49,168 nt of DNA, taken from positions 1-49,168 of the IMG/VR virus record IMGVR_UViG_3300031576_000074. One strand, written 5' to 3'. The position numbers and the translations under genes are program-made. Under the pieces are notes generated by a model that made no database searches, had not been told where the DNA came from, and saw nothing but the letters and a program-made list of their open reading frames with translations. This DNA comes from a virus. This document shows, piece after piece, positions 8,778 to 15,774 of this stretch; position 1 is the first letter of the stretch, and every line of letters starts with the position of its first letter.

Positions 8778-8995
8778 GCTGTCAACCGCCTCGTATAAGT
8801 CAGATAAGCCCCAAACCTGGGGGGATCACCGCGTCTAGGGAGAGACCGGCAAGAGCGATCTAATGACCCGATTTTAATCGGGTAGCCTCGACCCTTGGCC
8901 TGTTTCCAAGCTGCCCCTCCAGGTAAGGGGTAGGGCTTTAGTGTACGCCTACCAGCGTAGGCCGCGCTAGCGGGGGTTATGTAAATTTTTGTCAT
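8774..8995 (-). CDS. Hypothetical 73-aa protein, first gene of the leftward replication operon
   Basis: The frame overlaps the SNF2 start as ATGA. The product is basic and rich in Arg, Gly and Pro with no recognised motif. Its base composition is more GC-rich than its neighbours, and no clear ribosome binding site precedes the ATG. It may be a real small basic protein or an open leader region. Confidence 0.35.
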   Translation of the reverse strand: MTKIYITPASAAYAGRRTLKPYPLPGGAAWKQAKGRGYPIKIGSLDRSCRSLPRRGDPPRFGAYLTYTRRLTA

Positions 8996-9137
8996 TTTAG
9001 AAAGCTTTACATAATACTGAGGTTTTAGAGGGTAGGCAGTGTTATAATATAGGTGATTTCTTCCTAGAGTAGGGACTTTGGAAGTCGTACGCCAAAGTCC
9101 CTACTCAAAAATATGGAAGAATCAAAGGAGGAAATTG
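8996..9137. promoter_or_regulatory. Divergent promoter region between the left replication operon and the rightward gene at 9138
   Basis: This gap separates divergent genes. On the plus strand a perfect -10 box TATAAT lies at 9043-9048 with an extended TG at 9040-9041; no good -35 is seen. On the minus strand AT-rich TATTAT-like boxes lie just upstream of 8995. The 3' half holds the stem-loop listed separately and ends in the strong ribosome binding site AAAGGAGGA of the gene at 9138. Confidence 0.5.
9067..9106. promoter_or_regulatory. 15-bp perfect inverted repeat in the 5' leader (operator or RNA hairpin)
   Basis: GAGTAGGGACTTTGG (9067-9081) is perfectly repeated inverted at 9092-9106 with a 10-nt loop. 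It lies about 15 bp downstream of the -10 box and 31 bp before the start codon at 9138, and has no following T-run, so it is not a classic terminator. It could be a protein-binding operator or a leader hairpin controlling translation. Confidence 0.7.
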
Positions 9138-9761
9138 ATGCCTCAAAGCGAACAACCCCCGGAATACTCCCCAGAAGAAGAAGAAACTTCACGTATGGCC
9201 GAAGATTCTCTAGAATATTCTATTCTAGAGCATGCTTCACGCATTGCCGATGAACGCGAAGAATATGTTGCTAGCACATTAAGTGACAGCCAATGGGCAA
9301 AACTTAATGGACTTTTTGAGTCGAAGGATAAGAAGGAAAAACACAAAAACATACGCATGTTCAATATTGAGCTTGTGCAATTATTAGGATTAACAGAAGC
9401 AATCTTTCTGCATCAACTCCGCGGAACCCTAAAGTACGACAGCCGAACAAAAATGACTGGGGATTATCGTGGGGAATGGCTATCATTTTATAATGATTAT
9501 AGCGAGTGGTTAAAGATCATCCCAATATGTTCTAAAAATACGCTCATACGGGCAATAAATAGATTAGAGCTATTAGAGATTATTATTTCACAACGATCTC
9601 CACGTAAGAAGAAGTACGGGATAAACTTCAAGGCCCTTCTCTACTTCGTGGAAAATCCAAAAGAACTACCTCGTTTTGAGGCCGTTCAAACCAAAAAATT
9701 AGCTCGTTATCAAGCCCGTCACACCAAAAGAACTGTTAAAGTGAAACCCCAAAATGAGTAG
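9138..9761 (+). CDS. Winged-helix-like protein, candidate replication initiator
   Basis: The 207-aa protein starts at ATG 9138 with AAAGGAGGAAATTG upstream. The N-terminal 60 residues are acidic. The central part (about 75-180) is a helix-rich segment with an HTH/winged-helix look: WLSFYNDYSEWLKIIP, then CSKNTLIRAINRLELLEIII and a basic RSPRKKKYG wing. The C-terminus is strongly basic. Plasmid and phage replication initiators often have this form, and the gene is followed at once by palindromic and direct repeats. The initiator role is inferred from context; a transcription regulator is equally possible. Confidence 0.6.
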   Translation: MPQSEQPPEYSPEEEETSRMAEDSLEYSILEHASRIADEREEYVASTLSDSQWAKLNGLFESKDKKEKHKNIRMFNIELVQLLGLTEAIFLHQLRGTLKYDSRTKMTGDYRGEWLSFYNDYSEWLKIIPICSKNTLIRAINRLELLEIIISQRSPRKKKYGINFKALLYFVENPKELPRFEAVQTKKLARYQARHTKRTVKVKPQNE

Positions 9762-9765
9762 TTAC

Positions 9766-9816
9766 CCTACCCAAAATGGGTAGTCACGTTAGCTTCAAGC
9801 CTACCCAAAATGGGTA
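9766..9816. repeat. Two copies of a 17-bp palindrome, 34 bp apart
   Basis: CCTACCCAAAATGGGTA occurs at 9766-9782 and again at 9800-9816. Each copy is itself an inverted repeat (TACCC/GGGTA), a typical dimer-binding site. They lie directly after the winged-helix gene and before the terminator, so they may be iterons or autoregulatory operators. Confidence 0.7.
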
Positions 9817-9824
9817 TTCTATGA

Positions 9825-9854
9825 CATAGGTAAACTCATAGGTAGTCATAGGTA
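9825..9854. repeat. Three direct repeats CATAGGTA
   Basis: CATAGGTA occurs at 9825-9832, 9837-9844 and 9847-9854, with start spacings of 12 and 10 bp, close to one helical turn. Closely phased short direct repeats beside a candidate initiator gene are iteron-like. Confidence 0.6.
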
Positions 9855-9858
9855 GTGC

Positions 9859-9894
9859 AAATGATAAAGGGCTTATACAGCCCTTTATCATTTT
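9859..9894. terminator. Strong bidirectional intrinsic terminator
   Basis: A perfect 15-bp stem (AAATGATAAAGGGCT at 9859-9873 and its complement at 9879-9893) with a 5-nt loop is flanked by A- and T-rich arms. It ends the rightward gene at 9138 and can also stop leftward transcription from the convergent genes starting at 12174. Confidence 0.85.
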
Positions 9895-10045
9895 GCTGCA
9901 CCTGCTCACGCCTCGCTCGCCTACGGCTCGCTCGCCCAGTAAAGAAAAACTTAAGAAGAGTTTAAAGTCTGGGGATATTCATTTGTTGCTTGCTCTTCAG
10001 GGCAACGTTCTTAAGGGCACACAGGTTGTATAAGCTGAAATACAA

Positions 10046-10492
10046 TTACCCCTCTCTATCTTTCTTAGTATGATTCCAAAGTAGATGTTCAAAAGCTTCC
10101 ACATTCCCCATGGCATCATTGACAGGGTTATGGTCATGGGGAGTAACACGAAAGCTTTTCCACTCTTGAGTTTTGTAGAAGTCTCCCATGAGCCCAGCGT
10201 AAAAATCTCCTATGCGCCTGGCTGAATGGCCAAAAGGATTCTCCCCGAGATATAGGTGGAAGTAGTAATTTATGAACTGCCAATCGTAGGCAGGATTATC
10301 GCTTACAAAGATGGGCCTTCCTCTAAATTGTTGGAGCCAATGGCGGAATTCCAGAAAGGTATATTCTGTTCCGCCCTTCCCGTGGAAGGTTTGGCGGGTC
10401 TTATACTCTACAGCGCCAAATTCAAACTTTTGATAATCATTGAGTCCCGCTGCGGGACCGTGTCCTTCGCAGTCAACAAAGATTAAAGCCAT
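10046..10492 (-). CDS. DEDDh-type 3'-5' exonuclease-like protein
   Basis: The 148-aa protein starts IFVDCEGHGP (D7, E9, the first DEDD motif), has a middle Asp in NPAYDWQFINYYF (motif II) and ends with HDHNPVNDAMGNVEAFEHLL (His and Asp of motif III). This spacing is that of small RNase H-fold exonucleases such as oligoribonuclease and the exonuclease VIII-like phage family. It probably trims DNA or RNA 3' ends. It is the last gene of a leftward operon, with its ATG next to the upstream stop codon. Confidence 0.7.
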   Translation of the reverse strand: MALIFVDCEGHGPAAGLNDYQKFEFGAVEYKTRQTFHGKGGTEYTFLEFRHWLQQFRGRPIFVSDNPAYDWQFINYYFHLYLGENPFGHSARRIGDFYAGLMGDFYKTQEWKSFRVTPHDHNPVNDAMGNVEAFEHLLWNHTKKDREG

Positions 10493-10911
10493 TAGTTCTC
10501 ATCCTCTAAGTCTTTCTTAGTAGTAGGGCCAAACTTCTTGTGAGCCACTGGTTGTCTAAGCTCAGTAAATTGCTCGACAAGCTCTTTGGACAATAAACCG
10601 TTTGCCACAGCTATTTCTAGTTTGATGATATCAAACACATGTTCTTGCCTTGTAATCGCCTTCCACTGCTCTTCGTTTAGAGAATCTTTAAGAGCTTCAA
10701 TATTGAGTGTTGGTGTAGCTTGATGCATCTCTCTGGCTATTGCTAGTTCAAGGTCGGGGTGTATAAAGCGATAGCTTTGCCCTGGCCCAGCAATATCATC
10801 ACATATTTCAAAAAAGCGATACCATAAGATTTTCTCCTCTTTATCTAAATCTTTCTTTTGGTTCCGCAACTTCTCCATTTGGGCTACAATCGCGCTAAGC
10901 TCTTGAGTCAT
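10492..10911 (-). CDS. Hypothetical protein, 139 aa
   Basis: The family is not recognised. The N-terminal 30 residues are a short coiled coil (MEKLRNQKKDLDKEEKILW). The rest is helical and acidic with no cysteines of note apart from one. The gene is coupled to the zinc/HTH regulator upstream (ATGA overlap) and directly abuts the exonuclease gene downstream, so the three probably act or are expressed together. Confidence 0.55.
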   Translation of the reverse strand: MTQELSAIVAQMEKLRNQKKDLDKEEKILWYRFFEICDDIAGPGQSYRFIHPDLELAIAREMHQATPTLNIEALKDSLNEEQWKAITRQEHVFDIIKLEIAVANGLLSKELVEQFTELRQPVAHKKFGPTTKKDLEDEN

Positions 10912-11498
10912 GCATCCTCCTTTGGTACCCGTTTGGTTAGGTAATCCCCGAGGGGCAACCTGTTGCGCTTACGGCGATGGTAGCAGGCCCGACAATAGCC
11001 GCGCGAAAAGTGATCGTGGTCGCACCCTTCCTCTTGACAACCAAACGCCTTGGCGTGGTTATTTGCTGGAATTGGGATATCTAACGGATATCCCGACTTA
11101 CTACGCATATAATGTGTATCACATAAGCCTTTATGACGCTTCTCGCGGGAGCATCCTTCCTGGGTGCAGAGCATTCTTGGCCGATCTTTCCGCCCTCGCC
11201 GCTTCTCAGTACCTATCTCTCTAGCACATGGTACGCAGTAGGTTGTCCTTCCGCTATTCCGATAATTCGTCCACATCTTGACTTCGGCCCCACAACGCGG
11301 GCAAGGCCAGGAAATGAGTGTGTTGGGCTGACGCTTTCTAAAACCAGTAGCCCCTTCTTCACGGAGTATCTGCCGCACTCGCTCGGTAGTTAGGCCAATC
11401 TCTCTAGCGATACACGCCATCGATTTGTACTTGCCTGATGTAGCCTTGGCAACAATGCGAGAGCGGAAAGCAGTGTTCTTCGGGCGCCACTCATACAT
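10908..11498 (-). CDS. HTH plus multi-zinc-ribbon DNA-binding regulator
   Basis: The 196-aa protein has an N-terminal helix-turn-helix (IAREIGLTTERVRQILREEG) resembling sigma-70 region 4.2, where the signature is RERVRQI. It is followed by several zinc-binding pairs: CPRCG, CVPC, a CTQEGC..CDTHY finger and a CQEEGC..CRACYHRRKR finger. A paralog lies at 32417-33136 and shares the run RQPNTLISWPCP. It may be a phage transcription regulator that contacts RNA polymerase or DNA. The start is ATG with AAGGAGAATGT upstream. Confidence 0.65.
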   Translation of the reverse strand: MYEWRPKNTAFRSRIVAKATSGKYKSMACIAREIGLTTERVRQILREEGATGFRKRQPNTLISWPCPRCGAEVKMWTNYRNSGRTTYCVPCAREIGTEKRRGRKDRPRMLCTQEGCSREKRHKGLCDTHYMRSKSGYPLDIPIPANNHAKAFGCQEEGCDHDHFSRGYCRACYHRRKRNRLPLGDYLTKRVPKEDA

Positions 11499-11529
11499 TC
11501 TCCTTATTTACACCAGCAATATCTTTGTG

Positions 11530-11571
11530 TTACGCTAGTAAGCGTAGGTTGGGCATGTCCTTGCTGGCCAT
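11530..11571 (-). CDS. 13-codon leader-type ORF (MASKDMPNLRLLA)
   Basis: ATG at 11571 is preceded by a near-perfect ribosome binding site (AAAGGAGAAGAAC) but the frame stops after 13 codons. It lies between a hairpin and the regulator gene at 11498. It might be a regulatory leader peptide or the remnant of a decayed gene. Confidence 0.3.
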   Translation of the reverse strand: MASKDMPNLRLLA

Positions 11572-11588
11572 GTTCTTCTCCTTTCAAG

Positions 11589-11625
11589 CCAAAAGACCCT
11601 ACTGACCGCCGGTGGGGTCTTTTGG
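11589..11625. terminator. Hairpin between 11640 and 11571, probable terminator
   Basis: CCAAAAGACCC (11589-11599) pairs with GGGTCTTTTGG (11615-11625), an 11-bp stem with a 15-nt GC-rich loop. On the plus strand it is followed by TTTTA; on the minus strand the U-rich stretch is inside the 3' stem. It would isolate the GC-rich gene at 11640-11918 from the regulator operon. Confidence 0.6.
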
Positions 11626-11639
11626 TTTTAGTTCGCCAT

Positions 11640-11918
11640 CTAGTGCAGCTTGCGAAGTAACACTGAGAGGAAGACTTCCGGCACAGCCGTTTCCTCGTTC
11701 GGCGCACCCGGACGGATTAGGCTGAGGTACGAGCCCAGATCGAAGACTTCGTACTCGATGTGGCCCTCCTCCTCCGTCGTCAACGGCTCGCCTGTCTCCT
11801 TGTTCAGCTTGATCACCTTGTCGCCTCGTGCTAGTGTCATTTTCTTCAGCTCCTTTTTGGCCCACTCGGGCAATGCATGTTCTAACTTCGCCTTCAACTC
11901 TGCTAAGCCATCTGTCAT
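11640..11918 (-). CDS. Hypothetical 92-aa protein in a GC-rich insert
   Basis: The family is not recognised. The N-terminus is an amphipathic helix (LAELKAKLEHALPEWAKKEL), followed by an acidic central region and a C-terminal helix. Codon use is clearly more GC-rich than the flanking genes, suggesting separate acquisition. A terminator-like hairpin follows it, and its leader is nearly the same as that of the XRE gene next door. Confidence 0.55.
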   Translation of the reverse strand: MTDGLAELKAKLEHALPEWAKKELKKMTLARGDKVIKLNKETGEPLTTEEEGHIEYEVFDLGSYLSLIRPGAPNEETAVPEVFLSVLLRKLH

Positions 11919-11920
11919 TC

Positions 11921-12216
11921 GTATCCTCCTTACTATTAAGCTATTACCCCTATTTCATCTTACAGGCTTTGAGCCAGGTGGCGACTGGATCGGGAAGCCG
12001 TAGTGAAACACAAAGAGCTTGCCAAGTCGCGACTGGAAGGCCCTGACGTCCCTTCTCGATATTCACTAACGACGGGCGAGAGATGCCAGCCGCGAAGGCG
12101 ACTTCCTCTTGGCTTAACTCGTATAGTCGTCGCTGTTTGCGTAGTATTGTTATAACTTTCTCGCGTTGCGTCATTTGCCGCATCCTCCTCGCTATTAGGC
12201 TGTTACCCCTTTACTA
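11921..12216. repeat. Duplicated ~36-bp leader sequence (11921-11957 and 12180-12216)
   Basis: Two imperfect copies of one leader precede the starts of the genes at 11918 and 12174. Read on the minus strand both contain GGGGTAA, then TAATAG, then the ribosome binding site AGGAGGAT. The first copy overlaps the end of the XRE gene. The likeness suggests common control, possibly an operator bound by the XRE protein itself. Confidence 0.6.
11950..12174 (-). CDS. XRE/Cro-CI family helix-turn-helix protein
   Basis: The 74-aa product is a single HTH_XRE domain: LSQEEVAFAAGISRPSLVNIEKGRQGLP is the scaffold-recognition helix pair, followed by an IEKGRQ turn typical of the family. ATG 12174 is chosen because AGGAGGATGCGGCAA then gives a 9-nt spacing; ATG 12183 would overlap the ribosome binding site. 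It sits at the divergent junction with the base-modification operon and is a good candidate repressor of one or both directions. Confidence 0.82.
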   Translation of the reverse strand: MTQREKVITILRKQRRLYELSQEEVAFAAGISRPSLVNIEKGRQGLPVATWQALCVSLRLPDPVATWLKACKMK

Positions 12217-12244
12217 TACTATATCTGGGCGTTATAATATACTC
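12210..12244 (+). promoter_or_regulatory. Promoter with -10 box 6 nt before the GTG start (leaderless)
   Basis: TTTACT at 12210-12215, a 17-bp spacer and TATAAT at 12233-12238 form a sigma-70-type promoter. The GTG at 12245 begins 6 nt after the -10 box, so transcription should begin at or next to the start codon. Confidence 0.7.
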
Positions 12245-12439
12245 GTGCCTCGCCAGCCTAGTCCAAAGATGAAAAACCATTTAGATCGGCTACATAAGAC
12301 CTTACGGGGTAAGGAACCTAAGTTGGCTACAGCGGGAACTTTGGCTACCCGTAAGCTCAAAGCGATGGGTCTAGGGCGAGCAGAGGTTCCTAGCTTATGG
12401 AGATACTATAGAGATCTGTACTTAGAAAGGAGAGGATAG
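12245..12439 (+). CDS. Small basic protein opening the base-modification operon
   Basis: GTG 12245 is chosen because the promoter places the transcript start there; ATG 12269 inside the frame is the alternative. The 64-aa product is basic and helical (DRLHKTLRGKEP, TLATRKLKAMGLGRAEVPSLWRYYRDLYLERRG). No family is recognised. Its stop codon region holds the ribosome binding site of the next gene, which begins at the last base of this frame. Confidence 0.55.
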   Translation: MPRQPSPKMKNHLDRLHKTLRGKEPKLATAGTLATRKLKAMGLGRAEVPSLWRYYRDLYLERRG

Positions 12440-12807
12440 TGCGGGCAGAATGGACCGTGCAGTGGTCAGCGCAGAGTGTGCGCGAGGCAGCCTTAAGGCA
12501 GATGGCATATCATGAAGGTCGCGTTGTTTTTTGGAAGAGCCATCGTGATGATGCTGAGGAGGACTTACGCACATCTGGTCTTGAATTAAGATCAATGCCA
12601 GTGACAGGCGGAGATCGCATTGATGCGGTAGTTGATCCTTTGAAGGCACGTCGTCTTGAAGAATGCCGTCAGAAAGTAGCAGGGCATGAGGAGCTTTGCA
12701 AGCAATATCGGCAATGGGCGGAGTTTTTAGAGAATAGCGGTGCTGTTTTTAACCTAAATTTCGGCGACTTTGAATTCTTTGCCATGAAGGCAGCTGGTGT
12801 TAGCTAA
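12439..12807 (+). CDS. Hypothetical protein, 122 aa
   Basis: GTG start with GAAAGGAGAGGATA upstream. The sequence is helical and charged, with VREAALRQMAYHEGRVVFWKSH at the N-terminus and an aromatic C-terminal segment (NLNFGDFEFFAM). It overlaps the next gene by 11 bp. It belongs to the DNA-modification operon by position, but nothing in it points to a specific reaction. Confidence 0.55.
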   Translation: MRAEWTVQWSAQSVREAALRQMAYHEGRVVFWKSHRDDAEEDLRTSGLELRSMPVTGGDRIDAVVDPLKARRLEECRQKVAGHEELCKQYRQWAEFLENSGAVFNLNFGDFEFFAMKAAGVS

Positions 12808-13699
12808 GTTGTTGGAAGTGCCCTATGCCCCCCCTAGCGTAGAAGGACTCTGGGATTTTTGTCGCGAGAGAGAAGCTATAAGACTTCGTAAGGAAGCAGG
12901 TCAGCCGCCTCCTTGGACAGAAAATATTATTCTCCGAAAATTTCATTTTTGTAATATTCATCGCGAGCATGATAGGGGCACTCGCTGGTATATGGGTACT
13001 GTGGTTCCGGCGGCTGAAAACTTTGATGATCTCCTTTGGCGGACGATTCTCTACCGAGCAGTAAATAATTCGGCTTGGTTTTTAAGGTCGGGTGTTGGTG
13101 TTTTTGGGATAAAGGACTGGTCGCTCTATAATACCGAGATTCGTCGTAATGTTGCTCAAGCTTCTAAGCCTTATAGCCCCGCATATATCACCCTTCAAGG
13201 GCCAGATGGTTTAGATCGTAAGACTCACTTGCTAGAGTTGCTAGAAGCTATGGCGCGGAGATTTGGCGCAGGTTTTGCTAGGGAGATTAGGGGTGCGGAA
13301 AGTTTGAAACAGGTTTGGGAAAACTTACAGACCCTTCCCTACGTTGGTCCCTTTATAGCTCTACAAGTCTATCGTGATCTATTACTGGCCGATGCTTTGC
13401 CTGCATTTAGCGACGATGATTTTGTTTACCTTGGTCCTGGTTGTCGTAAAGGTGTAGAGATGCTGCTAGGCATAAAGCCTTACAAGCAGCAGTATGTTGC
13501 ATTGCAGAAGCTACAGCAGCAAGTGCCGGAGGATTTATGGCCTATTAGCTTAGGTGATCTTGAGCAAACTCTTTGCGAAGCCCGCAAGTATTGGCGTTTA
13601 CAGCAAGGAGGAGGACGTCATAGGTACTATATGGCCACCGATCACAGACTTTCTGGAGGGGCACAAGCTGCCGATAGAGCTGGCGGCGAAGTTAGTTGA
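12797..13699 (+). CDS. Putative DNA thymine-hypermodification transferase (aGPT-PPlase-like)
   Basis: The 300-aa protein has WDFCREREAIRLRKEAGQPP then PWTENIILRKFHFCNIHRE-DRGTRW. This ERxxIxxRK / PWT-ILxxFxFCNxxRExDRxTxW pattern recalls the alpha-glutamyl/putrescinyl-thymine pyrophosphorylase family of hypermodified-thymine phages. In that pathway such enzymes displace pyrophosphate from phosphorylated 5-hydroxymethyluracil in DNA and attach an amine or amino acid. A helical second half includes VWENLQTLPYVGPFIALQVYRDL, similar to a helix-hairpin-helix. It lies with a TS-like enzyme, a kinase and a second member of the group. The match is from memory. Confidence 0.6.
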   Translation: MLAKLLEVPYAPPSVEGLWDFCREREAIRLRKEAGQPPPWTENIILRKFHFCNIHREHDRGTRWYMGTVVPAAENFDDLLWRTILYRAVNNSAWFLRSGVGVFGIKDWSLYNTEIRRNVAQASKPYSPAYITLQGPDGLDRKTHLLELLEAMARRFGAGFAREIRGAESLKQVWENLQTLPYVGPFIALQVYRDLLLADALPAFSDDDFVYLGPGCRKGVEMLLGIKPYKQQYVALQKLQQQVPEDLWPISLGDLEQTLCEARKYWRLQQGGGRHRYYMATDHRLSGGAQAADRAGGEVS

Positions 13700-13958
13700 A
13701 CGCTACGAGACCCATTGTGTAGAGTATGCAACTCAGGAGTTGCATGAAGATGGCATTGATGCTTGGCCTGTCAATGCTTGTATGTTTAAGGATAACTTGC
13801 AGGATGTTGAGGAAGAACTGATAGACGCGATATTTAATGCGCTTGTTTATCTATACCGCAATAAGAACGTTAGCGATAGCTTGTTGAAGAGCTTATTACA
13901 AGCTTGGGCGAATTTGAGTACAGAGAAGAATCTACAGGGCCTGCGGGAACCTAGATGA
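13554..13958 (+). CDS. Hypothetical protein, start uncertain (possibly ATA at 13620)
   Basis: The frame from GTG 13554 overlaps the previous gene by 146 bp and has no ribosome binding site there. A perfect AGGAGGAGG sits at 13606-13614, followed 5 nt later by ATA 13620 in frame, giving IGTIWPPITDFLEGHKLP. No ATG, GTG or TTG lies between. The body is helical and acidic: LAAKLVERYETHCVEYATQEL and DVEEELIDAIFNALVYLYR. The EEELIDAIFNA segment faintly recalls MazG-like nucleotide pyrophosphohydrolases, which would fit beside a nucleotide-modifying enzyme. That link is weak. Confidence 0.6.
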   Translation: MILSKLFAKPASIGVYSKEEDVIGTIWPPITDFLEGHKLPIELAAKLVERYETHCVEYATQELHEDGIDAWPVNACMFKDNLQDVEEELIDAIFNALVYLYRNKNVSDSLLKSLLQAWANLSTEKNLQGLREPR

Positions 13959-14896
13959 CACACTTCTATCGCGCCAGTAATTCCGCCATTATCTATCGCC
14001 AGCAGTTAAAGGATCTTGTAGAGAATCCCGACCATATCATAACGGTACGAGGTAGACCTACACGGGAGCTCCTCAATGTTGTCACGGAGATTACAAGTCC
14101 CCGTGCCCGTTGCCAGATTGTACCTGGGCGTAAGCTCAGTCCCTGGCTCATGTTGAGCGAAAGTTTGTGGTTATTGGCGGGCCGCGATGATGTTGCTGCT
14201 CTGGAGCCCTACAACAAGCGCATTAGCGAGTTTAGCGATAACGGTAGAACTCTCTATGGAGCCTATGGCAAGCGTATAGCAGATCAAATTCCCAACCTGT
14301 TGCAGCGGCTTATAGTGGAGCCCAATGATCGTAGGGCTGTACTGCAAATATGGCGCGAAGAAGATCTAACGGCGATTACACTCGATCCACCGTGCAATGA
14401 TTTGGCTATGTTCAAACTGCGCGATGAAAACTTGCACATGACTGTAATCTGTCGCAGTAACGATTTGCATTGGGGCCTTCATGCTGTCAATTTGCCCCAG
14501 TTTAGCATTCTTTTGGAATATCTTGCGGCCCGTCTTGGAGTAGGTGTGGGCACTCAAACTCACCTTAGTCAGAGCTTGCATATCTACACCGATGTTGAAG
14601 GACAGAAGATAACGGATAGAATGCTAGCAGCTATGGATGAACCACTGCAGGAATTGCGTGTAAATGGTCTGTTCCCTAGTCCCTTGCCCTCGCATATTAC
14701 ACATAAAGAATTTGCTGAAGTTTGGTGCAGTGCTGTATTAGATGGTTATGGAAAACAACCTCGTCCATTTCCCTTCTTAGAGTTTGTTGATGATTTCCTT
14801 CAGGCTTATAGAGAGCCAGATAATAAGGATCCATTACGTCATGCTGCTGCGTTCAGCAGTTGGGTAAGGATGGCGGAGGAGTTCTGGAAGAAATGA
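13955..14896 (+). CDS. Thymidylate-synthase-fold enzyme, probable dUMP hydroxymethylase
   Basis: The 313-aa protein has the TS core: catalytic Cys147 in DPPCNDLAMF, the phosphate-binding R167-S168-x-D170 in CRSNDLHWG, N179 in HAVN, and H209/Y211 in LHIY. RRAVLQIW supplies the arginine pair. TS-type phage hydroxymethylases make 5-hydroxymethyl-dUMP or -dCMP. Retention of Asn at the base-reading position (N179) points to a uracil substrate, because dCMP enzymes carry Asp. The His usually after the catalytic Cys is Asn here. With the kinase and transferase-like genes around it, hydroxymethyl-dUMP synthesis is likelier than ordinary dTMP synthesis. An ATGA overlap joins it to the upstream gene. 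Confidence 0.82.
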   Translation: MTHFYRASNSAIIYRQQLKDLVENPDHIITVRGRPTRELLNVVTEITSPRARCQIVPGRKLSPWLMLSESLWLLAGRDDVAALEPYNKRISEFSDNGRTLYGAYGKRIADQIPNLLQRLIVEPNDRRAVLQIWREEDLTAITLDPPCNDLAMFKLRDENLHMTVICRSNDLHWGLHAVNLPQFSILLEYLAARLGVGVGTQTHLSQSLHIYTDVEGQKITDRMLAAMDEPLQELRVNGLFPSPLPSHITHKEFAEVWCSAVLDGYGKQPRPFPFLEFVDDFLQAYREPDNKDPLRHAAAFSSWVRMAEEFWKK

Positions 14897-15774
14897 ACCT
14901 AACCAACGGTAAGGTTGATACTGCGGCTTTGAATGATTTGGTTATTTTTACTAAACTTGAGCAGGAGGCCAATGATATTGAGCCATGGGCTGAGGTCATT
15001 AAAGTTCTCGCTTTAGATGATGAAGATGCCTTATGGGTTTTGAAACTATACAATGCCTACGATGATATAAGTAGTGCATGGAGAGTATTTACGGAATACC
15101 CTTCGCCGAAAGACTGGCGTAATGGGATTAATCGTGAGAAAGTCTCCAAGTACCCTATATCGCGAGAGCGCAGAAATCTCTTTGGTGGCAGAGTCATTAA
15201 ACATTTAGACTCCTATGTTGAATTCCTTGGTAACAAGAATCAGTTTGATTGGGTTTTTGAAGATTGGTCAGATAACCCCGTGAAACTCTTCCGGAGCACC
15301 TACGAGCATTTATTAAAAGTGTGGGGTGTTGGTAGACAAACTGCTTTCGAGTGGGTAGAGTTTATAACGAAAGTGATGGATGCTCCAATAGTACCCCAAG
15401 ACGCTTTGCTTTGGGAATCTAGTGGTCCTCGTCAATCCTTGGAGAGACTTTATGGGAACGACAATTCGACTCCTGAATGGTTAGGAGAAATTGCCATTAA
15501 ATGTAAAGAATATCTTACTCAATACGGTGTTGCACTTTCTTGGTGGGATTTTGAGACCGTTATTTGCGATTTCAACGTCATGCGCAAAGGCCGTTACTAC
15601 CCCGGTAAGCATATAGCGATGTTGAGGGAAGAGATTATGAGCTTGAAAGAGCCTCATTGTTCTCGTTTGCGCGGAGCCTTAGAGTCTGTCATTCCTTGTA
15701 AATGGATAGAAACTCCTGCCGATAAATCTCTTGGTAGACTTTATGTCGATAACGGGGTTATTTACGGGTCATGA
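14893..15774 (+). CDS. Second putative DNA hypermodification transferase (aGPT-PPlase-like)
   Basis: The 293-aa protein starts at ATG 14893, overlapping the TS stop (ATGA) with GGAGGAGTTC upstream. Features include a helical N-terminal domain, a helix-hairpin-helix-like LLKVWGVGRQTAFEWVEF (about 150-168), the LLWESSGPRQSLERLYG segment and the C-terminal FETVICDFNVMRKGRYYPGK motif. The last two resemble conserved motifs (WESSGPR-SLxRLxG; E-xLCxF-x-GRYxxGxxI) of phage enzymes that attach amino acids or polyamines to phosphorylated 5-hydroxymethyluracil in DNA. A paired set of two such proteins in one operon is known in hypermodified phages. Substrate unknown. Confidence 0.6.
   Translation: MNLTNGKVDTAALNDLVIFTKLEQEANDIEPWAEVIKVLALDDEDALWVLKLYNAYDDISSAWRVFTEYPSPKDWRNGINREKVSKYPISRERRNLFGGRVIKHLDSYVEFLGNKNQFDWVFEDWSDNPVKLFRSTYEHLLKVWGVGRQTAFEWVEFITKVMDAPIVPQDALLWESSGPRQSLERLYGNDNSTPEWLGEIAIKCKEYLTQYGVALSWWDFETVICDFNVMRKGRYYPGKHIAMLREEIMSLKEPHCSRLRGALESVIPCKWIETPADKSLGRLYVDNGVIYGS

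Noticed and set aside
13955-14896. Ordinary thymidylate synthase as the only role
   Set aside because: The active-site loop differs from TS (Cys followed by Asn rather than His) and the gene sits in a base-modification operon, so hydroxymethylation is preferred, though dTMP synthesis is not excluded.
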